A stretch of 64,000 bases of DNA, from positions 88,388,858 through 88,452,857 of the forward strand of contig CM054118.1 in the NCBI GenBank assembly GCA_028673005.1, in the 5' to 3' direction. The translations under genes were made by a program, and so were the position numbers. Origin of the DNA: Tanypteryx hageni. Lineage: Eukaryota; Arthropoda; Insecta; Odonata; Petaluridae. Position 1 is the stretch's first letter. Each line of letters starts with the position of its first letter. The notes below the pieces were generated by a model. That model saw only the letters and a program-made list of their open reading frames with translations, was not told where the DNA came from and made no database searches. Shown here in pieces: positions 51,358 to 63,970 of the stretch.

Positions 51358-51994
51358 TAGAGAACTGTTCATGTCCCGGGCCCACATCCTAATTTTAACT
51401 ACTGTACAAATGCAAAATCGCAATACCCTGCACCGGTATCATGCTCTTTTTATTAAGGGGGTGGAATTGAAATTAAGGCGTTGGAAAAATACGTCCATTA
51501 CTTACTCCTCTGCAGCTTATCCTAGACCCACCAAATTTGTCATATTTATAAAAGATTACTGCCGCAGTACTTCCATCGCGTTAAGTTAATCGCCGCGAAT
51601 TCTTGGGAGGACGCAACGATCTACAAATGCGTGCGAGAATAAATTAGAAAGATTTGAATATTAACAAGTCCAAACCAGGATTAATTGCAGGATGGTTTTC
51701 CCAAGTTGACGTCCCGAATTGATTACTTATATTGACAGGAAATGTTTCAGTATATGTTAGTCATTCCAAGGAATTCTCATACCATAAATACCATTTTTAA
51801 TTCATAGTTTATCAATGATAGAGAAAAATTGGAAAACAAATTAATATAGCATTATCAGGTTTAAAATACTAAAAGCAATGTCAAAATCTCTTTCTGACAT
51901 TATATTTTGCATGTATTTTTAAAAATATAAACGAATTTAATAAATGTTACTGTTTATACGCTAATATGTATGTCTGAATCAACTGTCTAGTGCT

Positions 51995-52505
51995 GAAGGG
52001 TAGTCGAGTGGAAAAGAAAATAACCCATTTGTTCACTCGTCTATGCTCAAGCCGAGTTCGATAATAATCGTCTCCATGGCAACGACCCGATAAAATGCTA
52101 TTTAAAACGCAAAGACGCCATGTTTTAGTAGAAATTCATGAAAATACGATCAATTATCAAAATTCAATGATAAGAATGAGAATCTATATTCTTTTTCCCT
52201 TAGAACAGTGCAAACCTCGCTCCGATATCACAATTTTAAGATATTTTAAAGCATTAAAGAAAACATCTCTGCACGATAGATTTGAGACTTCCTAAGTAAA
52301 ACAAATAGGGAAAAACGTTCCTGGAATCGAACCCGGGACTTCAGCCCTCGCCAAATAAAATATAGCCCGGAGGTGGGTCCTGGGAGCACGAGCCTCATAC
52401 CAAGTTTCCTGAAAATCGGTGCAGTGGTGCAAAGGTTGTTAGAAGGGGACACACACGTACAGGATCATTCCATAAGGCTGTTTCCTTTGAAAACCAACCT
52501 AAAAA
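51995..52505 (-). repeat. Dispersed repeat with tRNA-like B box, copy 2
   Basis: Homologous to 18,121-18,660. The minus strand has tcccgggttcgattccagg (exact B box GGTTCGATTCC), and about 60 bp upstream of it ggtatgaggctcgtgctccc resembles an A-box region. It is too divergent and too long for a functional tRNA gene; a tRNA-derived retroposon is the likelier reading. Confidence 0.5.
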
Positions 52506-53489
52506 GCACAAATTGCAGCACTGTTCAACGTCCAACGGTTCCCTGAACGAAGGCGCAAAGTGGCGCCGTGATCCAGGGGGTTAAGAGCTCTGCAATGACG
52601 CAGTCGCCACACGAGGATACAAGTGTTACATCATTCGATTGTATAAGTGCCTCTTATTCATCTTGACCACGTTAAGTTTTCCTCATTGTGTATTATGATT
52701 CTCGAAATTATGATGAAATACCGTCCACTTCACAATTAACTGAAATAATACAAGTACAATTTTAACGAAACGTATATTGTTTGCTCGAAGAATGTACTAT
52801 TTAAGTATAACCAGGATTATTTTTATCTTTACTGTCCTTATCGGAGTTGGAGCTGAGGGTTTTTGAGGCTATAGAGTGTGTGTTACGCACGGATGGGTCG
52901 CGCCGCCTCCACCTTCCACACTTCCCTATTCCTCATACAGACCGTTGAACTTAAACTACCACGCAATTATTTTTAACCACGAATTGTATTTTCGGAGGTG
53001 TATTCGAAAACTAAATTAACTAGGCTGTCTCTTAAAATAAGGCAATCACAAGTATTCCCTTTCTTCTCAAAGTATTGTTGGAATACAGTCATGGCGCCCG
53101 GGACCTGAGAAACGAGATGAATAGACAAAAGAGTGCTAAAAAATCTTCATTTGACAATTTTCTCATAGATTTTACGATAGATTTTAAAGAATCAAATTGA
53201 ACTGTTCCAAGTGGGAACTTCAAACGTGACACAGACGAAAGTAAGCGACTTCTTTCTAATGACTGCTACAATTAAAAAGCAATACGGAAGGAAAACCCGA
53301 GATTCACCGAGTGTGTTGTCATGTAGATGAATGCAAACCGGGACATAACGTGTTCTCAGAAAGAAAAACCAGGAAATACGCGCTACAAAATGCAATTTTG
53401 GCACTTACGTGGGTTAAAAATTATATAAACATTCTGCGTATTCTGAATAAAATTGGCAAACACAAAAAAGCGCATTATTAGAGCAGAAT
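52506..53489. other. Non-coding stretch, no gene recognised
   Basis: Mixed composition, no conserved frame, no repeat end identified. Confidence 0.35.
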
Positions 53490-53570
53490 AGTCGAGGAAC
53501 TATAGGGCAATTTAACAGTCGAGGAACTATAGGGCAACTTAACAGTCGAGGAACTATAGGGCAACTTAAC
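53490..53570. repeat. 27-bp minisatellite, three units
   Basis: Three head-to-tail copies of agtcgaggaactatagggca(a)-(t/c)ttaac at 53,490, 53,517 and 53,544. One C/T difference separates the first unit from the others. Translated on the minus strand it gives a repeating LL(S/N)CPIVPR peptide, which I take to be chance. Confidence 0.9.
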
Positions 53571-54869
53571 AGCAACATGCAATTTGATGTAAAGCAATTC
53601 ATCGCTATCCGCGAGATTGACGTTCCTAGAAAACAACGCAGCTGCCGATGGCCTATTGGAAAAGGAGGATACTTACTCGCAAGAATCAACTTCATCAAAG
53701 GAATAAATGCTGTACAGTACATAATACAAAAGAACGTAATAGTAGCCCTTAAAACATGTTAAAAAATAGAACCTTGTAATGAACAAATAAACTCTCGGGA
53801 TAATTTATAAAATTTTAAAATTAAAAGTAAAGAAAAATACTAGTTTTAATGGTATTTTCCACTTAGGCCTTTCTTTCTGCTTTTCTTTTTCCTAGAAATC
53901 TTTTGGAATTAAAAGCGCCTCTCTCGTTTGAGGATGAGAAATTTCTGACTGTGAAAAGTGACATCATATAGTCGAAATTTATTCAAATGTAAAGATTATC
54001 AAAATATTCCACTGCTATTGAAAATGGCTATGTGGTTTTAATTAAGTAATTTTCTGCCATGGAATTACTGGATAGTTTCAATTTTATATATAGCAAAAAA
54101 TCCTGCACATAAGGGTCAGACAAAGCAGCACAACTTATGTGGCTACGAATAAGTGGATTTTTACGTTAAATGCATTATTATAATGTTAATCATTCATAGA
54201 AAATTTTAAGGACATTAAATATTTCAATAATTTTCTTGAGAAAAAGGTTTATAATTATTATTTTCGAAACTTCGCATCCCACCTAGAAGACCTTCAGCTT
54301 TCACTGGTTGAGAAACACTGTTCTACTTTATCTCTTCGATAAATCCACCTTGAGAAGCCTTATGAGGCGCAAAAATATGTACGGAGATTTGGTCCTGAAT
54401 TTAAATTAACGGAACTTAAGAATTGAACATTCTAGGAATAAAAATTGAACGACAGCAGAAAAACTGATTAAACGAGCTTCGTATTACATCGCCTCACAAA
54501 TAATTCACAAAAACCGAATATTAATACGAACTACTATGCAATCCGTTATTCGACTCGACTGCTAACCGATTAACTTTTATACTCAAGAGCAACAACGCGC
54601 TAGAATAAAATGTAAATATAAACGGATCCTGTCACGCAATTCAGGCAGACCAATCGTCTCGAAAGACATCGACTAGTCACCATCCTTGAGCAGGAGTCTC
54701 GAACGCGTGGACAGCGTATAACATTTATTTGGCCCGCGAACTAGATTACTATGATCCAGCCCAAGCTCAAGAGTATTTCATATAAAGCATTTTTAAATAG
54801 TTTAAGATATGTAATAAATCAACATTTCCAAAATATCCGCAGTTATTTTTCACTCCCAACACACTACGC
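53571..54869. other. Non-coding stretch with isolated hAT-like ends
   Basis: The word gttgagaaacactg ending near 54,322 is a common hAT terminus (reverse complement cagtgtttctcaac). Another, caggagtctcgaac, starts at about 54,690. No partner ends or coding sequence were found. Confidence 0.35.
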
Positions 54870-55198
54870 CAGAAGTGGACAAACTATGGCCCTCGAGCCA
54901 CATGCGGCACCCGAAAGTGTCTTATGCGGCCCGTCAAGCTAAAGTAAAAACCGATCCTTAACATTTAACATAAATTAATAGTTTTATTAAAATTATGTCA
55001 ATAAAACATTTTATATTGAAATGTTCATCCTAAAAGCAATATTTACAATTGATTTTCATTAATACGTCAGAATCTTTAAGTAATAGCAGATTTAAACAGA
55101 TCCGAACCGAAGAAGCATTTGCAACTTTCCCTGCGGCTCGCCGAAGAACTCGCATCAACCCATGCGGCCCGCCGATCGGTAAACGTTGCCTATCTCTG
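54870..55198. mobile_element. hAT MITE, about 329 bp
   Basis: Ends cagaagtggacaaact and (reverse complement) cagagataggcaacg, with internal tgcggc / gcggcccg words typical of this MITE class. Target duplication not recognisable. A fragment with gcggctcgcggattaagg follows at about 55,240. Confidence 0.5.
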
Positions 55199-56263
55199 CT
55201 CTGGCAATCTGAGGTATAGGAGAATGTTCTTCACATGAAATGCGGCTCGCGGATTAAGGCAGCGTCATCATACGGCTCACCGCTGCCCTAGAGTTAACAC
55301 AATCTTCGATAAAGGTTATGCGATCACATTCGTCAAAATATTTCCCTTACGACACCTAAAAATCCAGAATGTGGCAACCAAAGGCCATTCGGCAAAGGGA
55401 TAATAGGACAAGCAAGAGAAGAAGGTCTGACAATGAGAGGCTCTCGAAAGCTTAATGGCTCTACGTCGAAACTCGCGCTCGTAATTTTTTTCGCGTCGAG
55501 TTCGAGGAGGCGTTGAAAGGCGCGAGACGCTTGGCCCTCAGGTAGTTGTCTTTCATTTCGATTGATTTCTACTTTCAATTCCTTGCGCAACGGGGAAATC
55601 GATATAATATAATTCTACATAGATAGATGTTCAACATAAATTTGGACATTTTGGAAAACTGCGTTCTTCTTAGGCGAGTTTCGCTTCCGGCATGAGCGCC
55701 CGTCTGTACGTCCGTTCGTCCGCATGTTCGTCCTCGGCTCATCATGATATTTTATATACTTACAGTCAAAGACGATAGTAAAATCACATAAATCACGTAA
55801 GCCAATCAGAGGTACCACTTTACTGGCGACAAAAAATGAACCTTCCGTCATATCTCGTCAAGTATTGGTCATATCAAAATAGTTTTCAAATAAAACTTAT
55901 ACAACTAGTACAGTATTTATTTTCCTATAAATTTTCATCGTAGGAGTAGCCGTTAACAGGAAAATCAAACGAGAAGGTCTTAATTCGAGTTGAACCTACA
56001 AATTACAGAAATTCATGCGTGGAAACCTAATTGTTAACGACGAAAACAATCTTAGATGAAATCGAAGCAAATAAGATATGCTATCATTTTAGAAAATACG
56101 TTTCATTTCCTTAATTGTGCACGTAGAATTTTGTAAGCGGAAGGATTATCTACGACGAAGAAAATAACGTAAGGCGTAAATATTACAACTACTTAACTCA
56201 AGTGAGGTTTTCTATAATTTTCAATTATTTGATTAATTAGAACTGATAAAATAAATCAGGAAA

Positions 56264-56270
<7 letters not shown>
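55199..56270. other. Non-coding stretch, no gene recognised
   Basis: No conserved frame. A short unit cgtccgttcgtccgcatgttcg lies near 55,710. Confidence 0.35.

Positions 56271-56329
<59 letters not shown>
56271..56329. repeat. (AT)n microsatellite, 59 bp
   Basis: Uninterrupted alternating AT from 56,271, ended by atatatac at 56,329. Confidence 0.97.
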
Positions 56330-56332
<3 letters not shown>

Positions 56333-56969
56333 CGTTTTGCAGTATTTAGTCATACTTAAATTACAGAAATACGTGTATTAATGCAACAACTTAGGAGAGG
56401 AAGAAGTTTTTAATAGGCAGTAAGACATAGTCAGGTCGTGGTGTATAGCTGCTATACGGAGTGCGTTTGTTCTAAAAAATCGTTTAGTTTCATATACTCA
56501 ATCACACATAACGCGCCCATTTGTGATACGCAGTACACTATCCTAACTTGTTCCGATAAAACACCACTGAAGACGGCTGCATTGTAATCGAAATGCCCAT
56601 CTAGTTTTTCATAACCTTGTCAAGGATATTGGGTATACCTAATACAAGTACTTGTTTTTTTTTCTAAATTGCTTATTCTTGAATTTGTTTTCGGCTATGA
56701 GCTCAATAGTTCTTTAGTGAGTCATGACACAACCTTAACCCGATGTAATCCAAGTTTTTAGCACCCATGTGCGAAAAATAGACGGGGAAAAGCAGGAATA
56801 GCGGATAAACTGAAAATTTCCCCGTCTTACGCCCTTTCTCTGCAACTCAACCCTTTTCTCGAAAATGGCCAGGGCAGAGACCGACCATATTTGCGGTGCG
56901 GTAGCGACACAATAGCAGTGACCGTAGGCAGGGGCGTATTTACTGCTTTCTCTCCGGCCTACCTAGATT

Positions 56970-58002
56970 CAGGGCCGGATTATGGCCTGGGCACCATAGG
57001 CACGGTGCCTAGGGCATACGAAAAAATCTGATGTGGCCACCACATGACTTTCTCCATACCTGTAATATTTCTAAAAATTCCCAATAGGTTACATGATAAT
57101 ATATATTTTAAGGAACTGCGAGAAAATTTTAAAAATTTTACCAAGAACAGAAATAAACTCAAATCGTAGCCTTCTGATATTTGCCCTAAGCTACAATTAA
57201 AAAAATAAAAAGGAGTTAAAAGTGTTTACAATAGTTGGCGGTAGGTGGTGTGATTGTGGCAGCTAAAAAATTAATTTTTAAAATATGAAGTCATTGACCT
57301 CGAGTCGTAAAATTCATACTGATTTACTTCTTATAGTATAAATAATATTATTAAGGTCATACAATTACGTCTCTGATCGAAAACGATCAAAAATTACATT
57401 TGAGTACGAAAATTGCATGGATTTTTAAGGCATTTTCACAGAATATCACGATAGTTATTTCTAATTGTTGGGGTTAGTTTGTGTTCATTTTAATAGTAAT
57501 ACTAAAATGGTTTTTAAATTTGCAATGCCACCCAAAAAAAGCCGCGTTTAACTTGCAACAAATCAGATGCGCAAAGAAAGGCTGCTTCGAGAGCATCAGA
57601 AACATCAGAACTCACCGAGAGACGCATAGAAAAACAGAGATTACGACAAGAAGCAGTTCGAAACTCTTTTCCAAACGAGAACAGAGAGAAGCTTAGCATG
57701 TTTTAGCTACACTATTGTTAGAAATTAAAAAAAAAGACATTTATAACTCTCTAATGTGTACACCCTACCCCCCCCCCTCCCTCCCGCGCAACGCCGGGTA
57801 ATTCTGCTGGTTTTTTATAACTACCACTTGTTAGTTATTCTATCTCGTTAAAACTCTTAAATGCCTTAGGTACAATACCAAATATCTTAGACACTAAATT
57901 TAACGATGCGGCCACCACACCGGGGTAGGTAGCCGCATGCGCGGACGAAATTTTATCTGAAAACCACAATCCTAGGGCGTACGAAACCCTTAATCTGGCC
58001 CT
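56970..58002. mobile_element. hAT element, 1,033 bp, with 8-bp duplication and a foreign insert
   Basis: Ends cagggccggattatgg and (reverse complement) cagggccagattaaggg, with gcctagggc(a/g)tacgaaa shared a little further in. Duplication cctagatt (56,962-56,969) and cctatatt (58,003-58,010), 7 of 8. The left quarter matches the block at 44.2-44.5 kb. The centre (about 57,480-57,812) looks like part of a Helitron. No hAT transposase remains. Confidence 0.85.
57527..57812 (+). mobile_element. Helitron-like segment inside the hAT element (putative)
   Basis: After MPPKKSR a frame shift leads to AQRKAASRASETSELTERRI and EKQRLRQEAVRNSF, resembling the N-terminal repeats of arthropod Helitron proteins. 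Downstream, cccgcgcaacgccggg forms a small hairpin directly followed by taattctgctgg. Helitron 3' ends consist of such a hairpin a few bases before CTRR; CTGG would be a degenerate form. Both signs point the same way, but neither is decisive. Confidence 0.38.
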
Positions 58003-58010
58003 GCCTATAT

Positions 58011-59916
58011 TGCATGTCAGACAGAAGTACCGATGTCAAGCAAGCGGCTTTACTAACTGACTAAACCGCCGCTGTCCTTCTCGGGTAAAGTACCTTCACC
58101 CAAATGAACCATAAATATGTTATTTCAGAAAGATTTCTTCCATGGGCCAGCCTTCATTGTTTCTCTCCCTGCATTGCCGCTTTTTTCCCACTGAAACAGT
58201 GAGATTTGACTTTCGATCTCTTTTTCCCTGTGCTTTCGTCGAAGAAGCTTCACTAATGCGATTTGAGTGTCTTTGTTGGAAGGAGGAAGACATATTTTCT
58301 CGGAAGAAAGTTTTCTTCTTGTGAGTCGAAGCGAAATATCCTCCCACATCCAAGAATCAGCGCAGAACTGTGATCAGTCTGCCATTTTTCTATAATTTTA
58401 TTAAATTTTAATCGGTGGAACTTAACACACCATCAGTGTCTACTCCCGAATGAAGATTTTTCATGATTTTTGATAATAAATTGCGCATATTTCTAAATTT
58501 ACATAATTTTTCAAAATTATTTTAGATGGTCAGACTAATTAAAAGCTAGATTTTGTAGTTTTAATTTAACTTTTGCACTTAATCGCGTTTAAATATGTGA
58601 CCGATTAAATGTTGAATAATTTCTACGACACGATGTAGAGCTAGCATCAAAGAGCTGGCAACCTGCGACTCTTCGAGCATTTCCTATAAAAACTACACAA
58701 GAATAGCTTCTTGTTCGACATTTCTGCTTCTGACTCAATAAATTGAAATTGCCGCAAATTAAAGGTTTTAAAGTTAGTTCAGTTAGAGCACCCACAAAAA
58801 GCTATCACATACACACACACACAGACATCATCGATAAAATGGTCAAAACGTGTTCAGGGGACCTCAAAACGTGTACTTCCGTTGAAATCTCGAAGTCGAT
58901 TTTTTTTCATGAATACAATACTTTCCCCTATACTACGTATGGAGAAAGTAAAAATGATATAATTGTAAACTTGGATTTCACAAAAGTAATAAACCATTTT
59001 GCCGACTTAAAATCGAGAAAATGTATATTATAAGAATAAAATTTGTTTGATAATCAATGAAAATAATACGTCCGTATTAAACCAAATCATGTTTTCTTAA
59101 TTTTATTTTAAAAATTATTCTGTAGACATAATTTCATGCAAAACCTACATACGTATTAGCTGTGAGCATAGTTTACTACATTTGTCTTAATACAAAATTG
59201 AATTTTTGTTAATGTTAGTGAAGTGCTTTTGTTTATTTTGATTTTTTTATCATACTCGAAATAATGTAAATATCTTGGTGGTATTTACGTTTTTCGTCGT
59301 TATTTTTCTAACTTTTCGAACGCCAAAATAAATACATTATAATGATAAAAATGCCTTCTTTAAAATCCTTTCAACTGGTAAGAGCGCGTCATTGCCCCTA
59401 AATACCTCGGACCTGTTCCCATCAAATCATATCCCACTTTATCGTCTTCCCTGCTCACATTTCTTAACACATCAGGCAATTAGTTTTCGTTTACGCGGTA
59501 ATGCCCTTTATCTCTTGTTTACCACTTTAGATACATCGTCTAAATACCTAGATATTCCTAACCGTTTCCAAAAATTATCTATTTTATCTTTGTTTTCGTG
59601 TTCAAAATGAACCTCGAAACTTCCGTTTTGTTCCCATTAATTTTCACGTCGACTATTCACCTATTGTCCTAGATAATATTTTCCATTAGCCACCTATAAT
59701 ATGGGATTCATTTACTATTTTAACGGACCGACTTAATGAAAACTGTAGCAAGCAAGAGATGCATTTCAAGAATATTTCGTCAATTTGCTTATCTTGGTCC
59801 TCAGTGAGAGGGCAATCCCTAAGGACTAAGGACGATAATTCCACAATCCAATTGAAGAGCATTTGGTTTCCAAAGAAGCACAAGCACAGATATACCAAAG
59901 GCACTTTAAAGATGGA
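58011..59916. other. Non-coding stretch; second copy of the ctacgtatggagaaagtaaaa repeat at 58,745-58,955
   Basis: The repeat copy includes an (ac)n run and the same final words as the 44.64-kb copy. Short frames on both strands at 58,120-58,353 are rich in Lys/Arg/Ser and match no family I know. Confidence 0.45.
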
Positions 59917-60228
59917 TTTATTTGTTTGTATGGAATTTTTGCCTAATCAAACTCTTGGATTATTATAGCCATTACTCCACACCGAACACACACAGAAGCA
60001 CAGAAGGGAGGAGGGAAACACGGCATTACTCTACTCTTTACGAAGAGGACCAAGGGAACCAACCACTTAACGTCCCTTCCGAAGGACGGAGCGCTGACTT
60101 GCTCGGTCTCCTCAAATCAAGCAAGTAGGTAAAGGAACAATCCGAGGATGAAAAATCCTACCTCCGCCGGATTCAAACCTGGGACCGCTGCGTGGAAGGC
60201 CAACTGTCTAACCACACCGCCACCCCAT
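59917..60228 (-). mobile_element. Full-length tRNA-derived SINE, 312 bp
   Basis: On the minus strand it starts with a tRNA-like head: ggggtggcggtgtggttaga (A-box region) and, about 45 bp on, a B box GGTTTGAATCC (60,169-60,179). The tail runs out as aaatacaaacaaataaa. The 12-bp flanks tttaaagatgga (59,905-59,916) and ttttaagatgga (60,229-60,240) agree at 11 of 12. Related tails lie at 49.98 kb and about 19.86 kb. Confidence 0.85.
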
Positions 60229-60240
60229 TTTTAAGATGGA

Positions 60241-61569
60241 GTTTACGTATTTGGTTTAAATATTCATATATTGCATACATCAAAATCACAGAACCACAGA
60301 AGGCTTTTAATAACAACGAACAAATACTATTCGCATAGATATTCAAAGCTGCGACAATAATATGTATCTGATCCTATCGTCCTTATGTCGGGCAATTTGC
60401 GTCTCTTTAGCGTCAAGAATGCTCGCTCTTATAGAAGAAACAGTGACGGTGGTTCATTATGAATCTAGCAAATGTGCTGAGTAATCTCTGACAGCTCAAG
60501 AGATAAGTATTTCATGATCGTCACTTGTTTCCGCAATTACAATACTTGGTAAAAGAAATATGAAGTTTACTTTATCTTCAAACGACCACGTGATATTCAT
60601 ATAACGCAAACAGGAAAAAGCCTTTTTGTCCTACCCAGACAATTGAAAGGAATGATGATAATTTTTATAAAAAAATGTTTAAAAAAATAAAAGTTGGTGG
60701 TCCATTATTAGAACAAAGTATGCAAATATTTTAAATATATGTAATTACAAAATATCCATGTCTTGTTATATGCATAACTACCGATATACAAACAAAAAAT
60801 ATTAACGAATAATATATTAAAATATTTTTATTGTTCAAGACACTTGTTAACCAGTTTGCTTGTTCGTACATAATCTATTTGAGAACGCCAGACGGAACAA
60901 ATTCTAACAAACTGGCACAAATTTCAGGTTTGACCGATCCCGGTTTATTAAAGCCATCCTCCAATCACACAACCAGAAATTCTATAGCAGTGGGAATATA
61001 CTTTGCACAAAGGCATTACTAACTAAAACGTAACATTTTCACTGTAAGTGCAGGCGATTTCGTGAAGTGCTATTTTATGCTGATTATTTCCATAGATTTC
61101 TCGGTAAGTGGAACACGAGTTGCTTGCATGCCTTAAAAAAGTTTATCTATTTCTGTAGATAATACTAAATTAAAGACGTCGCTGTAACACGAACTTTCAA
61201 TTTTAATATAAAATAGAAACAAGTTGTAAAGTGGTCCTGTCAAACAGATAAAGTAAATACCTGAAAAATAATCCGTAGGAAGTGTTTACCGTTTAAAAAC
61301 TGTGAAGTTAAAATGCAGGTCTTATTTGCCCACAGGGCGCTCTGATGTAGCCCAGCAGAGCAAATTATTTACGTGGCTATCTGGGATGGGCAGTAAAACT
61401 AGATTTCAATAAATATTATTTTGGTCACGCACTGAGATTTTTTACTCAGCACGGTTAATGATAATCTGGAAACTTCGAGCGGAACTCGGAAAGAGACTCG
61501 TCAACGCAAAGGCGAGAAATAATTCAATAAAAGGGAAGTCTCAGCGGCGGCGAAGATTCGTAAATAGAA
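60241..61569. other. Non-coding stretch, no gene recognised
   Basis: AT-rich with no repeat end, no conserved frame. Confidence 0.35.
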
Positions 61570-61710
61570 ATGGAGGAGGAGACCATAATCGCGGGGGAGG
61601 ATCATCATAATGGGGGAGGGGGGTAAGGAACATCACATGGGAGGAGAATAATTGCGTGGGGAGCCATAATCGCGGGGGAGGGGATGATCATAGCGGGAGG
61701 AGGGAGGGAA
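61570..61710. repeat. Degenerate G-rich minisatellite
   Basis: The unit ccataatcgcgggggagg recurs exactly at about 61,583 and 61,663, with weaker forms (atcataatgggggagggg, ataattgcgtgggg, atcatagcgggaggagg) between and after. Strongly purine/G-biased on the plus strand. Confidence 0.7.
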
Positions 61711-61799
61711 GGGTTTGAAGTATGTGTCTACAATGCGTATGGGGAGGGGTAGTAAGACCAAGTGGTACGTCCGCACGTAATATAAAACAATCCATATAG

Positions 61800-62083
61800 C
61801 AGGGGTGGCCAAACTGCGGCTCTTTTAATTTAATGTGCGGCTCTTATATATTTACACTCAAGAGGCGAGTCAACGTCTTTCACTGCAGAACACAAAGTCG
61901 TAGCGTGACTTGAGACGTGTTGGGGACGCTTAAGGGACATGCATTATATCTGAATTGCTTAGGATACAAGTTACCTATGTTTTTTGTTCGTAAATTTATA
62001 AGCGCAGAATGTGTCGTGCGGCTCTCGAACTTCTGAAAATTATTGTATGCGGCTCTGAGGGCAAGTAGGTTTTGCCACCCCTG
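61800..62083. mobile_element. hAT MITE, 284 bp
   Basis: Ends caggggtggccaaac and (reverse complement) caggggtggcaaaac, with gcggctc words repeated inside both halves. Target duplication not clear (ccatatag / atatatac). Confidence 0.72.
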
Positions 62084-62307
62084 ATATATACGGATAGATT
62101 ATTATTACGTTTTTAGTCTGTTTTTGAAACTGACACATCAAATTCTGTTATCTATATTAAACTTCATATAACACTGTAGTATAAATACAAAGTTCTATGA
62201 ACTTTAATTATATAAATAATGATTATGTAGTATTATAATTAAATAATATAAATAAATAAAGTCCTCATTTTAATTCCAAAAATGTTTTGCGATGAACTTG
62301 TGCAGTT

Positions 62308-62321
62308 GGGGGGGGGGGGGG
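62308..62321. repeat. Poly-G tract, 14 bp
   Basis: Fourteen consecutive G. Length may be unreliable in assemblies. Confidence 0.9.
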
Positions 62322-62429
62322 TACTAAGCACTAGCGTACGTACGCACGGGGGAAGGGTCTAGAAAAAAATACACCATGCAAAAAGGGGGAAGGGGTCGAA
62401 AATGGCTGATTTTTGGCGTAAGCAGATAC

Positions 62430-62867
62430 TAAATGGACGACCCCCGAAGTAATCGATGACTAATCGCAAACTACGTCGCTCGACACACGGCCAACCGGTG
62501 ATAATTCGTCGAGGTCTCTTCGGGTAAAACACATCAAATAGGAAACGGCGAGATCACGAGTCGAAATCACGATTTCGCCGCAAATTCGCGGAATCCGCGT
62601 GGAGCGACGAGTTTAACGGAATCCACGCCGAACGACACTTGAACGGCCCACTCCTGCGGTGCACGACCGAGAGATGCGAGGGCGAACAAAAGAAAGCTAC
62701 TCACCTTCGTTGGTAGAGCCACGTGCTAAGGCTTCTCTTCTTGCGGAAAAAATCCCCTTTCCGCGATCCCGACCTTGGGATCCCTCTCTCTCACGGCGAT
62801 CACTAAACCTCACGCCACGGACGCACTGCTCCTACTGAGGCACTCAACAGGTGTCTGGAGGGTGAAA
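62430..62867 (-). promoter_or_regulatory. CpG-rich block with minus-strand donor: possible far first exon
   Basis: CpG-dense (cgacg, cgcgg, ccgcg words). On the minus strand ACGAAG|gtgagt at 62,705/62,704 is a consensus donor. No conserved open frame. If it belongs to the transporter, it would be a first exon 22.7 kb upstream of the coding start. It may instead belong to a gene outside the window. Confidence 0.38.
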
Positions 62868-62957
62868 AGAGGCAGAGGTGAAGGGAGGGGGAAAAGAGGC
62901 AGCGGTGAAGGGAGGGGGGGGGAAGAAGGAGGGGGGAGGAAGAAGGAGGGGTGAGGA
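62868..62957. repeat. G-rich tract with quadruplex potential
   Basis: The plus strand holds many G runs of 3-9 (gggagggggaaaag, ggagggggggggaagaa, ggaggggggagg) separated by one to four bases. It lies just upstream (minus-strand sense) of the CpG-rich donor block. Confidence 0.8.
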
Positions 62958-63223
62958 CCTACGGAGGGAAGGCCGAGTGCGCATGGAAGGTCTGCAACGA
63001 CCACTGGCGAGAGGAATAACAATAATACTTTCTTAAACAAACATAGGTATGTGTTTTAAAAAATTAGACTTGGTAGGGCCTGATTTAAATCTATAAAAGT
63101 CGTTAAACATCGAATTGGTAAAAAACTTGAAATTCGAAGAAAATGAATCGATCTCGGTAAGTGCCGATTTTCACCACTACACTTTCGACGAAATCATGAC
63201 TTTTAAATTTGGGATATCATAAA

Positions 63224-63970
63224 CAGTGATACCCCGTTTAACGCCATCCCGTACAACGCTGATTCGTTATAACGCTCTGTTCTCGGACCAATTTTTACTT
63301 TCTCCATACCCATTTGTGGGCGCTCTAACTCGAGAACTAATCAGGGAATATTATTTTCTGTAACTTTTGTTTGAGTACCTACCGCAGTCACCTGCGCAGC
63401 ATGAAAGCGTGTGGTGAGGCAGCGAGTGCTCATCGCCAAGCAGCGCGTGAATTTCCCGCCGCACTCAAAGCAATCATAGAGCGCGGTTATATCCACCTGA
63501 GCTTGTTTTGAATGCGCCATGGAGCAGAAAGATTTCAGTCAAAATAACTGAAAACAACCGCCGAAATCTTTAAACGAACCACAGCAGAAAAACTACGTTC
63601 TCAAACTGCAGAGCAACGTATGGTTTTATTTATATATAACTCGCTAAATTGCACACCCATTGGCTCTGATTATAAGGGAATCTGTTACAGTGTGAAAAAT
63701 TACAAAAAAAGCTGCGAAAGTTATTGTATTGCAGGATTTCTGGTATGTAACAGATCTGCTGCATTGCGCATTTAAGGATTAATTATTTTCAGTACCATTT
63801 TAGAGTATCGGAGAGAAGAGCGGCTATATTAATATTTTGAAAACGGGTAATAAATTACTATTTTGGGAAGTCATCTCCTTAAGTGCTAAACTAAAATGAC
63901 CCCGCATAACGCTGATTCAGTTAGCGCTCTCGTTTTCACGAACGCATCCCCATCGTTAAACGAGGTACAG
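63224..63970. mobile_element. pogo/Tigger-like MITE, about 747 bp
   Basis: The left end has cagtgataccccgtttaacg and the right end (reverse complement) ctgtacctcgtttaacga. Inside both are gctgattcgttataacgc / gctgattcagttagcgc. These are typical Tigger-type subterminal words. The TA duplication is not clear. Confidence 0.5.

Noticed and set aside
52317..52420. Possible tRNA gene (good B box on the minus strand)
   Set aside because: No acceptor-stem pairing or complete cloverleaf could be drawn, and the sequence is part of a longer dispersed repeat.
53490..53570. CRISPR-like direct repeats
   Set aside because: Units are contiguous with no spacers and the context is a nuclear animal genome. 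It is a minisatellite.
60160..60228. Possible tRNA gene
   Set aside because: It is the head of a SINE with target duplications. The B box has G-to-A type decay and the body continues past any tRNA end.
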